64,000 nt of DNA, taken from assembly GCF_900156455.1 (NCBI RefSeq), contig NZ_FTNQ01000002.1, forward strand, positions 186,001 through 250,000, given 5' to 3'. The notes under the pieces are model-generated. The model saw only the letters and a program-made list of their open reading frames with translations, had not been told where the DNA came from and searched no databases. Every line of letters starts with the position of its first letter. The stretch's first letter is position 1. The position numbers and the translations under genes are program-made. Shown here piece by piece: positions 42,856-51,857 of the stretch. Source of the DNA: Microbacterium sp. RURRCA19A (GTDB taxonomy: Bacteria; Actinomycetota; Actinomycetes; Actinomycetales; Microbacteriaceae).

Positions 42856-43293
42856 ATGGCGGCAGGATTCAGCGACGAAGAACGCGCGGCGATGAAGCAG
42901 CGTGCCGAGGAGCTCAAGGCCATGAACGGTCTGAAGGGTGCGGCGAAACTCGAGAAGGAGAACGAGGCCTGCCTCGAGGCGATCGACAAGCTCGAGGACG
43001 TCGACCGCGCGGTCGCGGAGCGTCTCCACATGATCGTTCTCGAAGAGGCATCCCACCTCACCCCGAAGACCTACTACGGCTTCCCGGCCTACGCGAAGGA
43101 GGGCAAGGTCGTGGTGTTCTACCAGCCGGCCTCGAAGTTCAAGACGCGCTACGGCACGGTGAGCTTCGACGACTCCGCGCAGCTCGACGACGGCCCGATG
43201 TGGTCGGTGTCGTACGCGGTGATCGAGGTCACGCCCGAGGTGGAGCAGAAGATCCGCGAGCTGGTGCGGCGGGCGGCCCCGGCGCCGGCCTGA
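42856..43293 (+). CDS. DUF1801-family protein
   Basis: 145 residues. The second half (LTPKTYYGFPAYAKEGKVVVFYQPASKFKTRYGTVSF) follows the DUF1801 fold, sometimes called the YdhG/frataxin-like iron chaperone family; its role is not firmly known. The N-terminal half is a charged helical segment (DEERAAMKQRAEELKAM). The ATG at 42856 has GGAAGGA upstream. Being next to sufSU invites a link to iron handling, but this is only positional. Confidence 0.75.
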   Translation: MAAGFSDEERAAMKQRAEELKAMNGLKGAAKLEKENEACLEAIDKLEDVDRAVAERLHMIVLEEASHLTPKTYYGFPAYAKEGKVVVFYQPASKFKTRYGTVSFDDSAQLDDGPMWSVSYAVIEVTPEVEQKIRELVRRAAPAPA

Positions 43294-43524
43294 CGCGGTC
43301 GGCCCGCGACGGACCCCACCCGACGCGGTGGGCTGCCCCGGGCGACGCCCCACCCTACGCCTCGGAGCGCGAACGCGCACCCGCCTTGCCCCTCCCCTCC
43401 CGTCGTCGTTTCGTGGAGGCATCCGCCGCGTCGGCACATCCCCACCGGATGCCGCGCGGCGGGGGGTCTACGGACCCTGCCTGCACGACACGATCGGTCG
43501 GGCGACCGGCCGGAGAGGACGAAG

Positions 43525-44742
43525 ATGTCAGGGAACAGAGCAGTCGCATACAAGGAGCCCGGGGTCGTCGAGGTCGTCGACACCGACTATCCGGAGTTCG
43601 AGCTGAAGGACGGACCGGGGGTCAACCCGGCCAACGTCGGCCGCAAGGTGCCGCACGGCGCGATTCTGCGCACGGTGTCGACGAACATCTGCGGCTCCGA
43701 CCAGCACATGGTGCGCGGTCGCACCACCGCACCCGCGGGGCTCGTGCTCGGGCACGAGATCACCGGCGAGGTCGTCGAGGTCGGACCCGATGTCGAGTTC
43801 GTCAAGGTCGGCGACATCGTCTCGGTCCCGTTCAACATCGCTTGCGGCCGCTGCCGGAACTGCAAGGAGGGCAAGACCGGCATCTGCCTGAACGTGAACC
43901 CCGACCGCCCCGGAAGCGCCTACGGCTACGTCGACATGGGCGGCTGGGTCGGTGGTCAGGCCGAGTACGTCCTCGTGCCGTACGCCGATTGGAACCTGCT
44001 GGTGTTCCCCGACCGCGACCAGGCGCTGGAGAAGATCCTGGACCTGACGATGCTGTCCGACATCTTCCCCACAGGCTTCCACGGCGCGTACACCGCGGGC
44101 GTCCGCCCCGGATCGACGGTGTACATCGCCGGTGCCGGACCGGTGGGCATCGCCGCGGCGGTCGGCGCGCAGCTGCTGGGTGCCGCGGCGGTGCTCGTCG
44201 GCGACCTCAACGCCGAGCGGCTCGCGCAGGTGCGGTCGCTGGGCTTCGAGAGCGTCGACGTGTCGAAGGGCGATCCGGGAGAGCAGATCGAGCAGATCCT
44301 CGGTGTGCCCGAAGTGGATGCCGCGGTGGACGCGGTCGGCTTCGAGGCCCGCGGCCACGGTGCCGATGCCGGACACGAGGCACCGGCGACGGTGCTGAAC
44401 TCGCTGTTCCAGGTGACGGCGGCAGGTGGTGCCCTCGGCATCCCGGGTCTGTACGTCACCGGCGACCCGGGCGGTGTCGACGAGGCGGCCAAGGTCGGTT
44501 CGCTGTCGCTGCGGTTGGGTCTCGGCTGGGCCAAGTCGCTGTCGTTCACCACGGGCCAGTGCCCGGTGATGAAGTACAACCGGCAGCTGATGATGGCGAT
44601 CTTGCACGACAAGGTGCAGATCGCGAAGGCGGTCAACGCGACGCCGATCAGCCTCGACGAGGCTCCCCAGGGCTACGCCGACTTCGACAAGGGCGCGCCG
44701 CGCAAGTACGTGCTGAACCCGAACGGGTACATCGCGGCCTGA
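43525..44742 (+). CDS. fdhA: Glutathione-independent formaldehyde dehydrogenase
   Basis: 405-residue zinc-dependent medium-chain dehydrogenase. ICGSDQHMVRGRT carries the catalytic Cys and GHEITGEVVEVG the His-Glu. CGRCRNCKEGKTGIC supplies the structural zinc Cys. Rossmann motif is GAGPVGIAAA. The long insertions (DGPGVNPANVGRK, AYGYVDMGGWVGGQAEYV) are specific to the Pseudomonas putida FdhA type, which carries a tightly bound NAD and oxidises formaldehyde to formate without a thiol cofactor. Single gene; upstream 231 bp hold nothing else identifiable. Confidence 0.92.
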   Translation: MSGNRAVAYKEPGVVEVVDTDYPEFELKDGPGVNPANVGRKVPHGAILRTVSTNICGSDQHMVRGRTTAPAGLVLGHEITGEVVEVGPDVEFVKVGDIVSVPFNIACGRCRNCKEGKTGICLNVNPDRPGSAYGYVDMGGWVGGQAEYVLVPYADWNLLVFPDRDQALEKILDLTMLSDIFPTGFHGAYTAGVRPGSTVYIAGAGPVGIAAAVGAQLLGAAAVLVGDLNAERLAQVRSLGFESVDVSKGDPGEQIEQILGVPEVDAAVDAVGFEARGHGADAGHEAPATVLNSLFQVTAAGGALGIPGLYVTGDPGGVDEAAKVGSLSLRLGLGWAKSLSFTTGQCPVMKYNRQLMMAILHDKVQIAKAVNATPISLDEAPQGYADFDKGAPRKYVLNPNGYIAA

Positions 44743-44787
44743 CCGACGAGGGGGATGCCGCGGCGTCGAGGCCGCGGCATCCCTTTG

Positions 44788-45765
44788 TCATCCGACGAGC
44801 TCGCGCTCCAGGCGCGCGTAGCTCGTCTCCATGCCGTCGACCATGCCGGTGGCGAGGACCATGTCGCGGGTCGCGGCATCCGGGTACTCGATCAGCAGCG
44901 TGAGGAGCGTCGCGCCGTCCTCTTCGTAGAGGGACAGATCGTTCGTCGTGGAGGGGAAGTCGGTGCCGGTCATGTGCTCGGTCTGCACGACGCGGCGCGG
45001 TGCCTCGATGTAGAGAACCTCGCCGTCGAAGCCGAACGCCTCGCCCTCGGTGCCGGGTTCGGGGGCCCACGCGGTGCGGTAGGCCGCGCCGACGGTGTCG
45101 CCGATCTCGCACTCCGTCATGCGCCACCCGTCGGGGCCGAGCAGCCAGCGCTTCATCAGCTCGGGGTCGGTGTGGGCGCGCCACACCAGGTCGCGCGGGC
45201 CGTCGATGAGCCGCGTGATGCGCACGTGCTGATCGCTCAGCACCTCGAGCTGCGTGCCCTTGCCCTGCGCGTAGGCGCGGAGGTCCTGCAACACGATGTC
45301 GAGCTGGTTCATCGCGAGGGTCGAGCCCTCGACGACACCCATCGCCACGACCTGCTCGAGCGCCTCGGCCGACGCGAAACGCGACACGCTGGTGAGCCGG
45401 GAGCCCTCGGGGGTCGCCGCGAACGTCAGCGCCATGCGCATCGCCGGCATCGTCTCGAGGGGTTCGCCGTCGTCGTCGGCGAAGGAGTCGATGACCTCGT
45501 ACCCCCGCGGCGGGTCGATCGAGAGGAACTCCCAGGTGCCATTGGCGCTCTCGCCGGTCGGCGACGTCATGCGGTACTTCGCGCGACCGCCGGGGGCGAA
45601 GTCGAACGTGTCGAAGGTCGACGGCCACCCGGGAGGACCCCACACCCGCTCGAGCTGGCGCGGGTCGGTGAACACCGCCCACAGCCGTTCGGGCCCGACC
45701 GGGAAGTCGGCGACAAGGGTCAGGGTGAGCGCTTCGGCGTCGGTCTCGACGGAGGTGACGGGCAT
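44788..45765 (-). CDS. Tandem AHSA1/SRPBCC-domain protein
   Basis: 325 residues made of two SRPBCC (START-like) domains in one chain: about 8-155 (FPVGPERLWAVFTDPRQLERVWGPPGWP) and about 170-322 (RLIDGPRDLVWRAHTDPELMKRWLLGPDGW). Each opens with the typical strand-helix and ends in a long amphipathic helix. Such proteins bind hydrophobic ligands. It is 18 bp downstream of an ArsR regulator, a frequent pairing in actinobacteria. Ligand unknown. Confidence 0.87.
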   Translation of the reverse strand: MPVTSVETDAEALTLTLVADFPVGPERLWAVFTDPRQLERVWGPPGWPSTFDTFDFAPGGRAKYRMTSPTGESANGTWEFLSIDPPRGYEVIDSFADDDGEPLETMPAMRMALTFAATPEGSRLTSVSRFASAEALEQVVAMGVVEGSTLAMNQLDIVLQDLRAYAQGKGTQLEVLSDQHVRITRLIDGPRDLVWRAHTDPELMKRWLLGPDGWRMTECEIGDTVGAAYRTAWAPEPGTEGEAFGFDGEVLYIEAPRRVVQTEHMTGTDFPSTTNDLSLYEEDGATLLTLLIEYPDAATRDMVLATGMVDGMETSYARLERELVG

Positions 45766-45783
45766 GAGGGACTCCTTCGTTTC

Positions 45784-46149
45784 TCAGTTCGGTCGGGGGG
45801 ATGCCGTGGCATCCGGGTCTTCGGCGAGGAGGGCGTCGAGGCGGTCGATGCGTCCTCGCCAGAGGTCTTCGTACGAGCGGAGGAGCCGCTGCACGCGGGC
45901 GATGGCCTCGGGTTCGGCACTCACGAGACGCTCCCTCCCCTCGGCGCGCTTGCGGACGAGTCCGGCCTCGACGAGCACGCCGATGTGCTTCGAGACCGCC
46001 GCGAACGACATCGCGTATCCCGCGGCGAGCGCCGACACCGACTGCTCGGCGACGAGCGTGCGCCGGACGATGTCACGCCGAGTCGCATCGGCCAGCGCGT
46101 GGAACACGCGGTCGATGTCGGCGTCGGTGGGTGTGATTCGTTCAACCAT
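45784..46149 (-). CDS. ArsR-family transcriptional regulator
   Basis: 121 residues. Winged helix with RVFHALADATRRDIVRRTLV, then VSALAAGYAMSFAAVSKHIGVL and VRKRAEGRERLVSAEPEA. No Cys metal site, so it belongs to the non-metal ArsR group that accompanies AHSA1 proteins. The palindrome CAACCA-TT-TGGTTG overlaps its start codon and probably mediates autorepression. It marks the left chromosomal edge of the accessory island. Confidence 0.9.
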   Translation of the reverse strand: MVERITPTDADIDRVFHALADATRRDIVRRTLVAEQSVSALAAGYAMSFAAVSKHIGVLVEAGLVRKRAEGRERLVSAEPEAIARVQRLLRSYEDLWRGRIDRLDALLAEDPDATASPRPN

Positions 46150-46156
46150 TTGGTTG
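46143..46156. promoter_or_regulatory. Probable ArsR operator over its own start codon
   Basis: CAACCATTTGGTTG, 6-bp perfect arms. On the minus strand a TAACTT box (46158-46163) is 8 nt before the ATG, so a bound dimer would block both promoter and start. Confidence 0.55.
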
Positions 46157-46194
46157 CAAGTTAGCGGTCACGGCGCTCCGGCGCAAGACAGAGA

Positions 46195-46269
46195 TGTCAG
46201 GAACGCGTTCGGGTGACACAAACCGGCCATGTGTGACGTAGGCGGGCGGTCGAATGACATCGAGTGACA
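46195..46269. other. TGAC-repeat cluster, possible left end of a TnsB/TniA-type transposon
   Basis: TGTCA at 46195-46199 is followed by TGAC at 46214, 46234, 46255 and 46265; the first three are 20-21 bp apart. Ends of Tn7-like and Tn402-like elements carry arrays of transposase-binding sites with such spacing and terminal TGTCA. The identification is an inference; no transposase TnsB is present. Apart from this cluster, nothing is identified between 46150 and the TnsA-like remnant at 46505. Confidence 0.3.
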
Positions 46270-46504
46270 CGACACGCCGAGTGTTGGGGCTCCGATCGGC
46301 CCATCGTCCTCCCAACGTCAGACAGCGACTTCGCTTGCGAGAGGTGATGCGAGTGCTCTCAGCAGCTGGACCTCGCAGATCGTCCCCCGACGCCGCACAT
46401 CGTCGACTGAGCTTCATTGAATCTCGCGTCCGGACGACCGCGCGCATCAGAAGTCCGGCCACGGATGGGCTGTCGTCGGACGGGATCTCGGCGATCGACA
46501 CTGG

Positions 46505-46725
46505 GTGACGATCGATCCTCAGCCCTTGCGTAAGTCGAAAGGCGTCCGCTTCAGATTCACGTCCAACCTATATTCCGGCAACCGGCCGGGACACACGTGT
46601 GGTACGAGTCTCAGGAAGAGCGCTGGGAGGTCCTCTGGTTGGAGTTCAGCGGACAGGTCGAAAAGCTGTGGGCGCAGCCGGTAGCGACCACCTTCGGGCA
46701 CGGATCGGGTCTGCTGCACTGGTAG
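46505..46725 (+). pseudogene. Fragment resembling a TnsA-like transposon endonuclease, frameshifted and cut by the IS
   Basis: Two frames together give a plausible piece: KGVRFRFTSNLYSGNRPGHT in one frame, then WYESQEERWEVLWLEFSG and QVEKLWAQPVATTFGHG in another, joined by a shift near 46597. The pattern YES-x-E ... LEF ... v..l.AQP is that of the N-terminal catalytic part of TnsA-like heteromeric transposase endonucleases. The frame ends at the TAG within the left inverted repeat of the IS. No continuation was found to the right of the IS. Weak but specific resemblance; composition here is less GC-rich than the backbone. Confidence 0.35.
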
Positions 46726-46775
46726 GTGACATCTGAGTTGGGTTGCCCGGGAGGGTGCCCTGGAAGGATGGCATT

Positions 46776-47084
46776 GTGCCCAAGCCCTATCCGAGCGAGT
46801 TCCGTGACGACGTTGTGCGTGTCGCCAGGAGTCGCTAGCCCGGTGTGACGCTCAAGCAGATCGCGGCTGGCTTCGGTGTCCATCCGATGACCCTCACGCA
46901 ACGGATGCGACGTGCCGCGGTCGAGGAGGGCGCGAAGCCCGGTGTAACGCGGTCCGAGGGTGCCGAGCTGCGGGAGGCGCGGAAGCGGATCCGGTTACTG
47001 GAGCAAGAGGTCGAGGTGCTGCGGCGGGCGGCGGCGTATCTGTCTCAGACGAACCTGCCGGGAAAAGGCTCTACCCGCTCGTGA
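46776..47084 (+). pseudogene. IS3-family transposase orfA, interrupted
   Basis: Starts at GTG 46776 with PKPYPSEFRDDVVRVARSR, then an in-frame TAG at 46836-46838 where homologues have a sense codon. It continues with PGVTLKQIAAGFGVHPMTLT (HTH) and a leucine-zipper-like segment, ELREARKRIRLLEQEVEVLR, ending LPGKGSTRS. The intact protein would be 102 residues. The -1 frameshift site into orfB is still recognisable. Confidence 0.85.
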
Positions 47085-47933
47085 CCGAGCTCGCCGCTGA
47101 CGGTGTTCCCGTTGCGGTGACGTGCCGTGTGCTCAAGCTGACTCGCCAGCCCTACTACCGGTGGCTGGCGAACCCGATCACGGATGCCGAACTCGTCGGG
47201 GCTTATCGTGCGAACGCGCACTGCGACGATCCCGCGTTCGGCCACCGATTCCTTCTGGATGAGGCCCGCGACGCGGGTGAGGTCGTGGCGGAGCGGACGG
47301 CGTGGCGGATTTGTCGCGACAACGGCTGGTGGTCCGCATTCGGGAAGCGTCGCCGCGGGAAGGGGCGGCGTCCCGGCCCACCGGTTCACGATGATCTCGT
47401 GCGCCGGGAGTTCACCGCGGATGCGCCGAACCGGCTCTGGCTCAGCGACATCACGGAACACAGGACCGGTGAAGGCACGCTCTACCTTTGCGCGATCAAA
47501 GACGTGTTCTCGAACCGGATCGTAGGGTCTTCGATCAGCGACCGGATGAAAGCTCGTGTCGCGGTCGACGTGGTCGCGAACGCCGTCGCGCGGCGCGGGA
47601 ACGTCGCTGGCTGCATGCTCCACACCGACAGAGGATCTCAGTTTCGTGCCCGGAAGCTCGTGCGAACTCTGCACCGCTACGGGATGCTCGGATCGATGGT
47701 TCGAGTCGGCGCGGCAGGCGATTTCGCCGCGATGGAATAGTTCTTCAGCCTGCTCCGGAAAGAACGTTCTCAACCGGCGGTCCTGGGATTCGAGGGAGCG
47801 AATCCGCATCGCGATCGTCACGTGAATCGAACGCACCTACCACCCACGCCACCGCCGCCAGAAACGACTCCACGGATTGACCCCCATCGAGTACGAAGCA
47901 ATCATGAGCACCGACCTCGCCCTCGCGGCGTGA
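47081..47933 (+). pseudogene. IS3-family transposase orfB (DDE integrase), interrupted
   Basis: The rve-type integrase core is visible: LWLSDITEHRTGEGTLYLCA has the first Asp, MLHTDRGSQFRARKLV the second, then GAAGDFAAME is followed by TAG at 47738-47740 instead of the next residue. One extra base near 47760 shifts the frame; after correction KNVLNRRSWDSRERIRIAIVT leads to a TGA at 47823-47825, then IERTYH and LTPIEYEAIMSTDLA to 47933. A few residues are also missing near YRANAHCDDP. Clearly non-functional. Confidence 0.88.
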
Positions 47934-48083
47934 CTACAAACCGTCACCTACCGGTGCAGCAGGCCCGCCTGTGACGTCGGCAGATCGGCTTGCCGAACCG
48001 ACAGCGCCATTCCCGGCCGGACTCCGTGCGGCGGATCCCGGCAATGATGGCCGCCAAATTTTCAGCGGATATCGACCGAAGCT

Positions 48084-51000
48084 TCATGCCTGGCGGCGGA
48101 GGGACACACGCCGTCGTTCGCGTTCCGGCTTGTGGTCGCTGACGATGCCGGCCGCCTTCAGCCGGTCGAGCACTTTCCGGTGGGCTACGTCGTCCGGGAC
48201 GAGCGGCCGCCCGGACCCCCGGTCGGCGATCGAAGGGTAAGGGTCGCCGAGCGCGCGCAGCTCCGCCCGCAGTTCGTCGAGAGTAACCGTGGTGGAAGCC
48301 GCGAGGAGTGCCACGACGCTCTCGTCCGGAGCGCCTGCGGCCCTGAGCTGATCGATCACGGCGAAGGGCGCGTCAGTGCCCGAGGCCGCCGCGGTCGAGC
48401 CGAGTGCGCGAATTGAGGTACGGCTCGCCCCGGGGATGAAGACCGCGAGATTCGACAGGACTGCGTCCTTCAGTCGTGTCGAGACGACGGTGCTCCGTAG
48501 GAAGGCCGGGATGTCGGCTTCCGGGAGGACAGCCGGGGAGATGAATACGGGCACGTCACTCGACCTGATCAGGGCCGCCTCACGAGTCGGCCAATCAGGA
48601 ACAAGCGAGCTCGAGAAAGTCGCCTCCTCGTCCGCCAGCAGACCTGCCGCGATCATCAGCCCTACGATCTCACCTCTCTCGGGCGTCAGCGATGCCGGCG
48701 GGATCGGTTCCGCAAGTTCGAGGCTCGCGGCGAGCATCACACGGTGCACGGCGGAAGGGATCACCTGCCGTGCGCTGATGATCGCGACGGCGAGTCGGTT
48801 ACGCTCCGCGTCCGCGACTTCGCCGGGCAGCTCAACCGCCTCAACGTCACCGAGGAGTAGGCCGATGCTCTCGTCGAGCGCGCCGACGCGGTCGAGATAC
48901 GCCAGCAGATTCGCGGCGGAAACCGTGACCCGCCGGGTAGCCGCAAGAGCGCGCCACGCGCCCTCCGGGGCGTCGGCGATCGCATCCACGTGGCAGTGCG
49001 CGGACGCCGCTTCAACGATCCGCTGGAGGTCTTCGTCGGCGACCGCCGCATCATGTGCGCTGGCCAATACCGGGAGGAACTGGTGAGGATCATCGACCGT
49101 AACAGCACCCTGCTGGCCGGCGATAATCGCAAGATACTTGGTCATCCGCCCCAGCGCCGCGGCGTATACGGCCTCGCTGTTTGCGCGGATGGCGTCCAGA
49201 GCGAGCGATGGCTGCCCGGTCAGGTTCTCGATGTTGACCGCGTTGAGCTCGTACGCGCCCAGCTCGATGACGCGCGACCGGGCGATGCTGTTCAACGGCG
49301 CCGTCGCGGGCAGCTGGATCCCGAGCTTCGCGATCGCGTCCACGGCTGCTGGTTTCGGGACGACCATTACCTTCGTGCTGGTGGGCGCGGGTGTGCTGAT
49401 CGAGGGGAACTTCGCGTAGTGCTCGATCACGAGATCGGCGAACTCGCCGGTCGACGGCTCGCCAATCTCTGCGCCCGCGGATGCGAGCGCGACGTCGATG
49501 AGCTCGCCAAGTACCTCGCCGGGGGCGCCAATGACGATGTCTGCGATCTTTGTCGGCAGGAGCCGCGCGAGGATGCGCACGAACCGCGCCCGCGAGGTGC
49601 CGGCCTGTAGATAAGCCTCCGCGAAGTCGCGGTCGTCCCGGCCCCAGGCGGCGACGTGCCGAACGATCATCTCCGCCTCACCAGGGCGGCTCACCAACAG
49701 ATGATCGAGGACTCGAATGTTGTAGGCAGCGCGGTCCCGGAAGATGTCTGTGCCTTTGTCTCCGATGATCGCCTCGACATCCTCGGGGTCCAACTCCGCA
49801 TGGATGTCAGCAGCGCCGCGGTCGAGAGCATGCACGATGTAGTTGAGGGCCCGCGGGCGCAAGTGCTGCCCGTAGTAGATAGAGACGTACAGTGCGAAGT
49901 ACTCGTTGAGGTAGCCAGACGCCACGAGTGCGCGGGCTAGCCGCGACTTCAGTATCCGTGCCACCGCCTGTTCGAACGTCTCGGCCACCTTTCCGCCTTC
50001 AGCACTGGATTGGAACTCGCTCCGCTCACAGATCTCGCTCCACGCGTGGTGCCGGAGGAAGGCGATGTCAACCTGGGCCTGGCGCTGGACCTCGATCTGT
50101 GCCGCACGATCCACCTTCGCCCACTGCGCTGCGTCGATCGGGGTTCCCATTAGCGTCTGCAGCTGATCGGTGGACAGGCTCATATGATGACCGGTCTGAC
50201 GGTTGGTGAAGGCTAGTGCCGGGCGCTCATTGGACAGCTGGGTCCAAAGCGCGGGTGATCGCAGTTGCGGGCCCTCGTGCGGAGTGTTCCCCACACGCAG
50301 TTGCACGTACTCGGAGTAGTGCTGGCCAACGGGCGTGGCCCTCATCACGAGCTCGAGGCGATCTCCGAGCTGTCTCGCCCGGTTGTCCAGCGTCCTCTCG
50401 ATCGCCAACTGCTCGGCTGCCGCGCGCTCACGGGCCTGCGCTGTGACCACTGCCGCCTTCACGATGCCGCGCCACGCATCGTGGAGGCGGTCAAGGTCGC
50501 TGCTGCCGAAACGAATGGCTTCGAAGTCGGCCATGTGGACGCACTTATAGACGATCAACGCGAACAGCCGGTCGGCATCGATCCCAGGCATTTGGTTCGG
50601 CGTGCCAAGCAGCCGGTCGGCGTAGATGTCGTACTCGTTGCGCATGTCGGTGATGAGCCGCATGTCCGCGACAAACCGGGCGACCACATTGATGAGGTCG
50701 GGGGACACCTCGGTGCCGTCCATGGCGTCGAGCATCAGGTCACGAGCGTTGCGGTGGGTGATGAACGGCACGATCGGGATGACGATGTCGAAGAACTTGG
50801 TGCGGTTGGCTCGCCGTACCTCATCGTCGGCGGCGTCCGCTCGCGCGCCACTGCGCGCCGGCTCGGACGTATCCGAATCATCGGTTGCCGTGTCGTCGCC
50901 GAGCTTTTCGAAGACGCTGTCGCGCAGCGCATAGATGAACTTCACCTCCGGCAGCGAATCGCTCTTCCGAAACGCACGGTCGGCCTGAGCCTCCGTCATC

Positions 51001-51857
51001 GTCGTCTTCGTCACCGTGCGAATGCGTCGGCGCCCACGGACCTGCTCCGTCCCGTTCAGGAGGGTGTTCAGGGCGCGCAGCGTCTCGAAGATATGCGGGT
51101 CCTCGAAACGGTCGATGTCCTCGAAGATGACAATGTCGCGACCGCTCCGCTCGAAGAAGTACACGATCTCATCCATGTACTGGTCGAAGTAGCTGGACGA
51201 TGTCGCAGCGAGCGAGACCGTCGCGGGCCCGGCGCTGAGCTTCTCCAAGAAGACCCGATTGTGCGTGAGCCACCGGATCGCGTAGATCACTCCCGACAGA
51301 ATTGCCAGCAGGCCAAGTCCTGCCAGCACGACCCACCCCAACGCCGGGTCATCGCCGAGGAACGTCAAGAGCGGCGCTGCGAGGCCGGACAGCCACAGGA
51401 CAGCCAGGACCAACACCCCCAGCCCCATCGCGACGCCCGCTTCCCGCCATACTCGGAACCGCGACAGCCGGCGGAACCGGGAACCGCGAGTACGCTCGGG
51501 CGCATCCCGATAGAGGATCTGCTTGACGATCTCCTTCTGGATCAGATTTGTCTTCGTCCACGCCGCCGGGTTCGTCTGCGTCGACCCATCGGGCTGCTCC
51601 TCCGCCACCCCAACTGTCGAGAGCGACAACTCCAGCACACGGTCCTTGAACTCGTCCAGCTCGCCGAGATGCTGTAGCACGCTGCTCTTGCCTGTGCCGT
51701 AGGCGCCGGTCAGTGCGATGTTCCGGACATCGTCCTGCTCACGGAGCGCACGCACGAGCGCGCGCAGGTACACGCCGTGTCGCTCCTCGTCGTAGCTCGG
51801 TGCGAGGCTCCTGAGCGAGATCGAGTCTTTGGCAGCGGGCTCGGGCGCATCGGGCAT
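48084..51857 (-). CDS. YobI/KAP-like membrane P-loop NTPase, candidate defence protein
   Basis: 1257 residues. Walker A ALTGAYGTGKSSVLQHL at about 48-64. Two adjacent membrane helices follow (about 141-165, GVAMGLGVLVLAVLWLSGLA, and 173-196, LGWVVLAGLGLLAILSGVIY), placed between Walker A and Walker B, as in KAP ATPases. Walker B is DIVIFEDIDRFEDP at about 241-254, then KFIYALRDSVF. The remaining 900 residues are a long, mostly helical region with no enzyme motif. It matches the YobI-type ATPase group. KAP proteins include PifA, which excludes phage T7, so defence is a fair guess. It stands alone, intact, in a mobile island next to IS and transposon remnants. Between the IS and its stop lie 116 bp with nothing identified. 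Confidence 0.75.
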   Translation of the reverse strand: MPDAPEPAAKDSISLRSLAPSYDEERHGVYLRALVRALREQDDVRNIALTGAYGTGKSSVLQHLGELDEFKDRVLELSLSTVGVAEEQPDGSTQTNPAAWTKTNLIQKEIVKQILYRDAPERTRGSRFRRLSRFRVWREAGVAMGLGVLVLAVLWLSGLAAPLLTFLGDDPALGWVVLAGLGLLAILSGVIYAIRWLTHNRVFLEKLSAGPATVSLAATSSSYFDQYMDEIVYFFERSGRDIVIFEDIDRFEDPHIFETLRALNTLLNGTEQVRGRRRIRTVTKTTMTEAQADRAFRKSDSLPEVKFIYALRDSVFEKLGDDTATDDSDTSEPARSGARADAADDEVRRANRTKFFDIVIPIVPFITHRNARDLMLDAMDGTEVSPDLINVVARFVADMRLITDMRNEYDIYADRLLGTPNQMPGIDADRLFALIVYKCVHMADFEAIRFGSSDLDRLHDAWRGIVKAAVVTAQARERAAAEQLAIERTLDNRARQLGDRLELVMRATPVGQHYSEYVQLRVGNTPHEGPQLRSPALWTQLSNERPALAFTNRQTGHHMSLSTDQLQTLMGTPIDAAQWAKVDRAAQIEVQRQAQVDIAFLRHHAWSEICERSEFQSSAEGGKVAETFEQAVARILKSRLARALVASGYLNEYFALYVSIYYGQHLRPRALNYIVHALDRGAADIHAELDPEDVEAIIGDKGTDIFRDRAAYNIRVLDHLLVSRPGEAEMIVRHVAAWGRDDRDFAEAYLQAGTSRARFVRILARLLPTKIADIVIGAPGEVLGELIDVALASAGAEIGEPSTGEFADLVIEHYAKFPSISTPAPTSTKVMVVPKPAAVDAIAKLGIQLPATAPLNSIARSRVIELGAYELNAVNIENLTGQPSLALDAIRANSEAVYAAALGRMTKYLAIIAGQQGAVTVDDPHQFLPVLASAHDAAVADEDLQRIVEAASAHCHVDAIADAPEGAWRALAATRRVTVSAANLLAYLDRVGALDESIGLLLGDVEAVELPGEVADAERNRLAVAIISARQVIPSAVHRVMLAASLELAEPIPPASLTPERGEIVGLMIAAGLLADEEATFSSSLVPDWPTREAALIRSSDVPVFISPAVLPEADIPAFLRSTVVSTRLKDAVLSNLAVFIPGASRTSIRALGSTAAASGTDAPFAVIDQLRAAGAPDESVVALLAASTTVTLDELRAELRALGDPYPSIADRGSGRPLVPDDVAHRKVLDRLKAAGIVSDHKPERERRRVSLRRQA

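Larger units (their letters stand above)
46706..47967 (+). mobile_element. Decayed IS3-family insertion sequence
   Basis: 25-bp inverted repeats bound it: 46706-46730 contains CTGCTGCACTGGTAGGTGAC and 47943-47967 its complement; 23 of 25 positions agree. Inside are orfA and orfB of the IS3 family with an AAAAG slippery site at 47063-47067. Both are broken by stop codons and a frameshift, so the copy cannot move itself. No clear target duplication is seen at the edges. Length is about 1.26 kb, normal for the family. Confidence 0.88.

Noticed and set aside
46254..46508. 84-codon plus-strand ORF left of the IS
   Set aside because: No ribosome site, no domain, and it overlaps the TGAC-rich end-like DNA; probably chance.
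47971..48240. 89-codon plus-strand ORF right of the IS
   Set aside because: Overlaps the end of the NTPase gene in antisense and shows no family pattern; I also looked for a continuation of the TnsA-like fragment here and found none.
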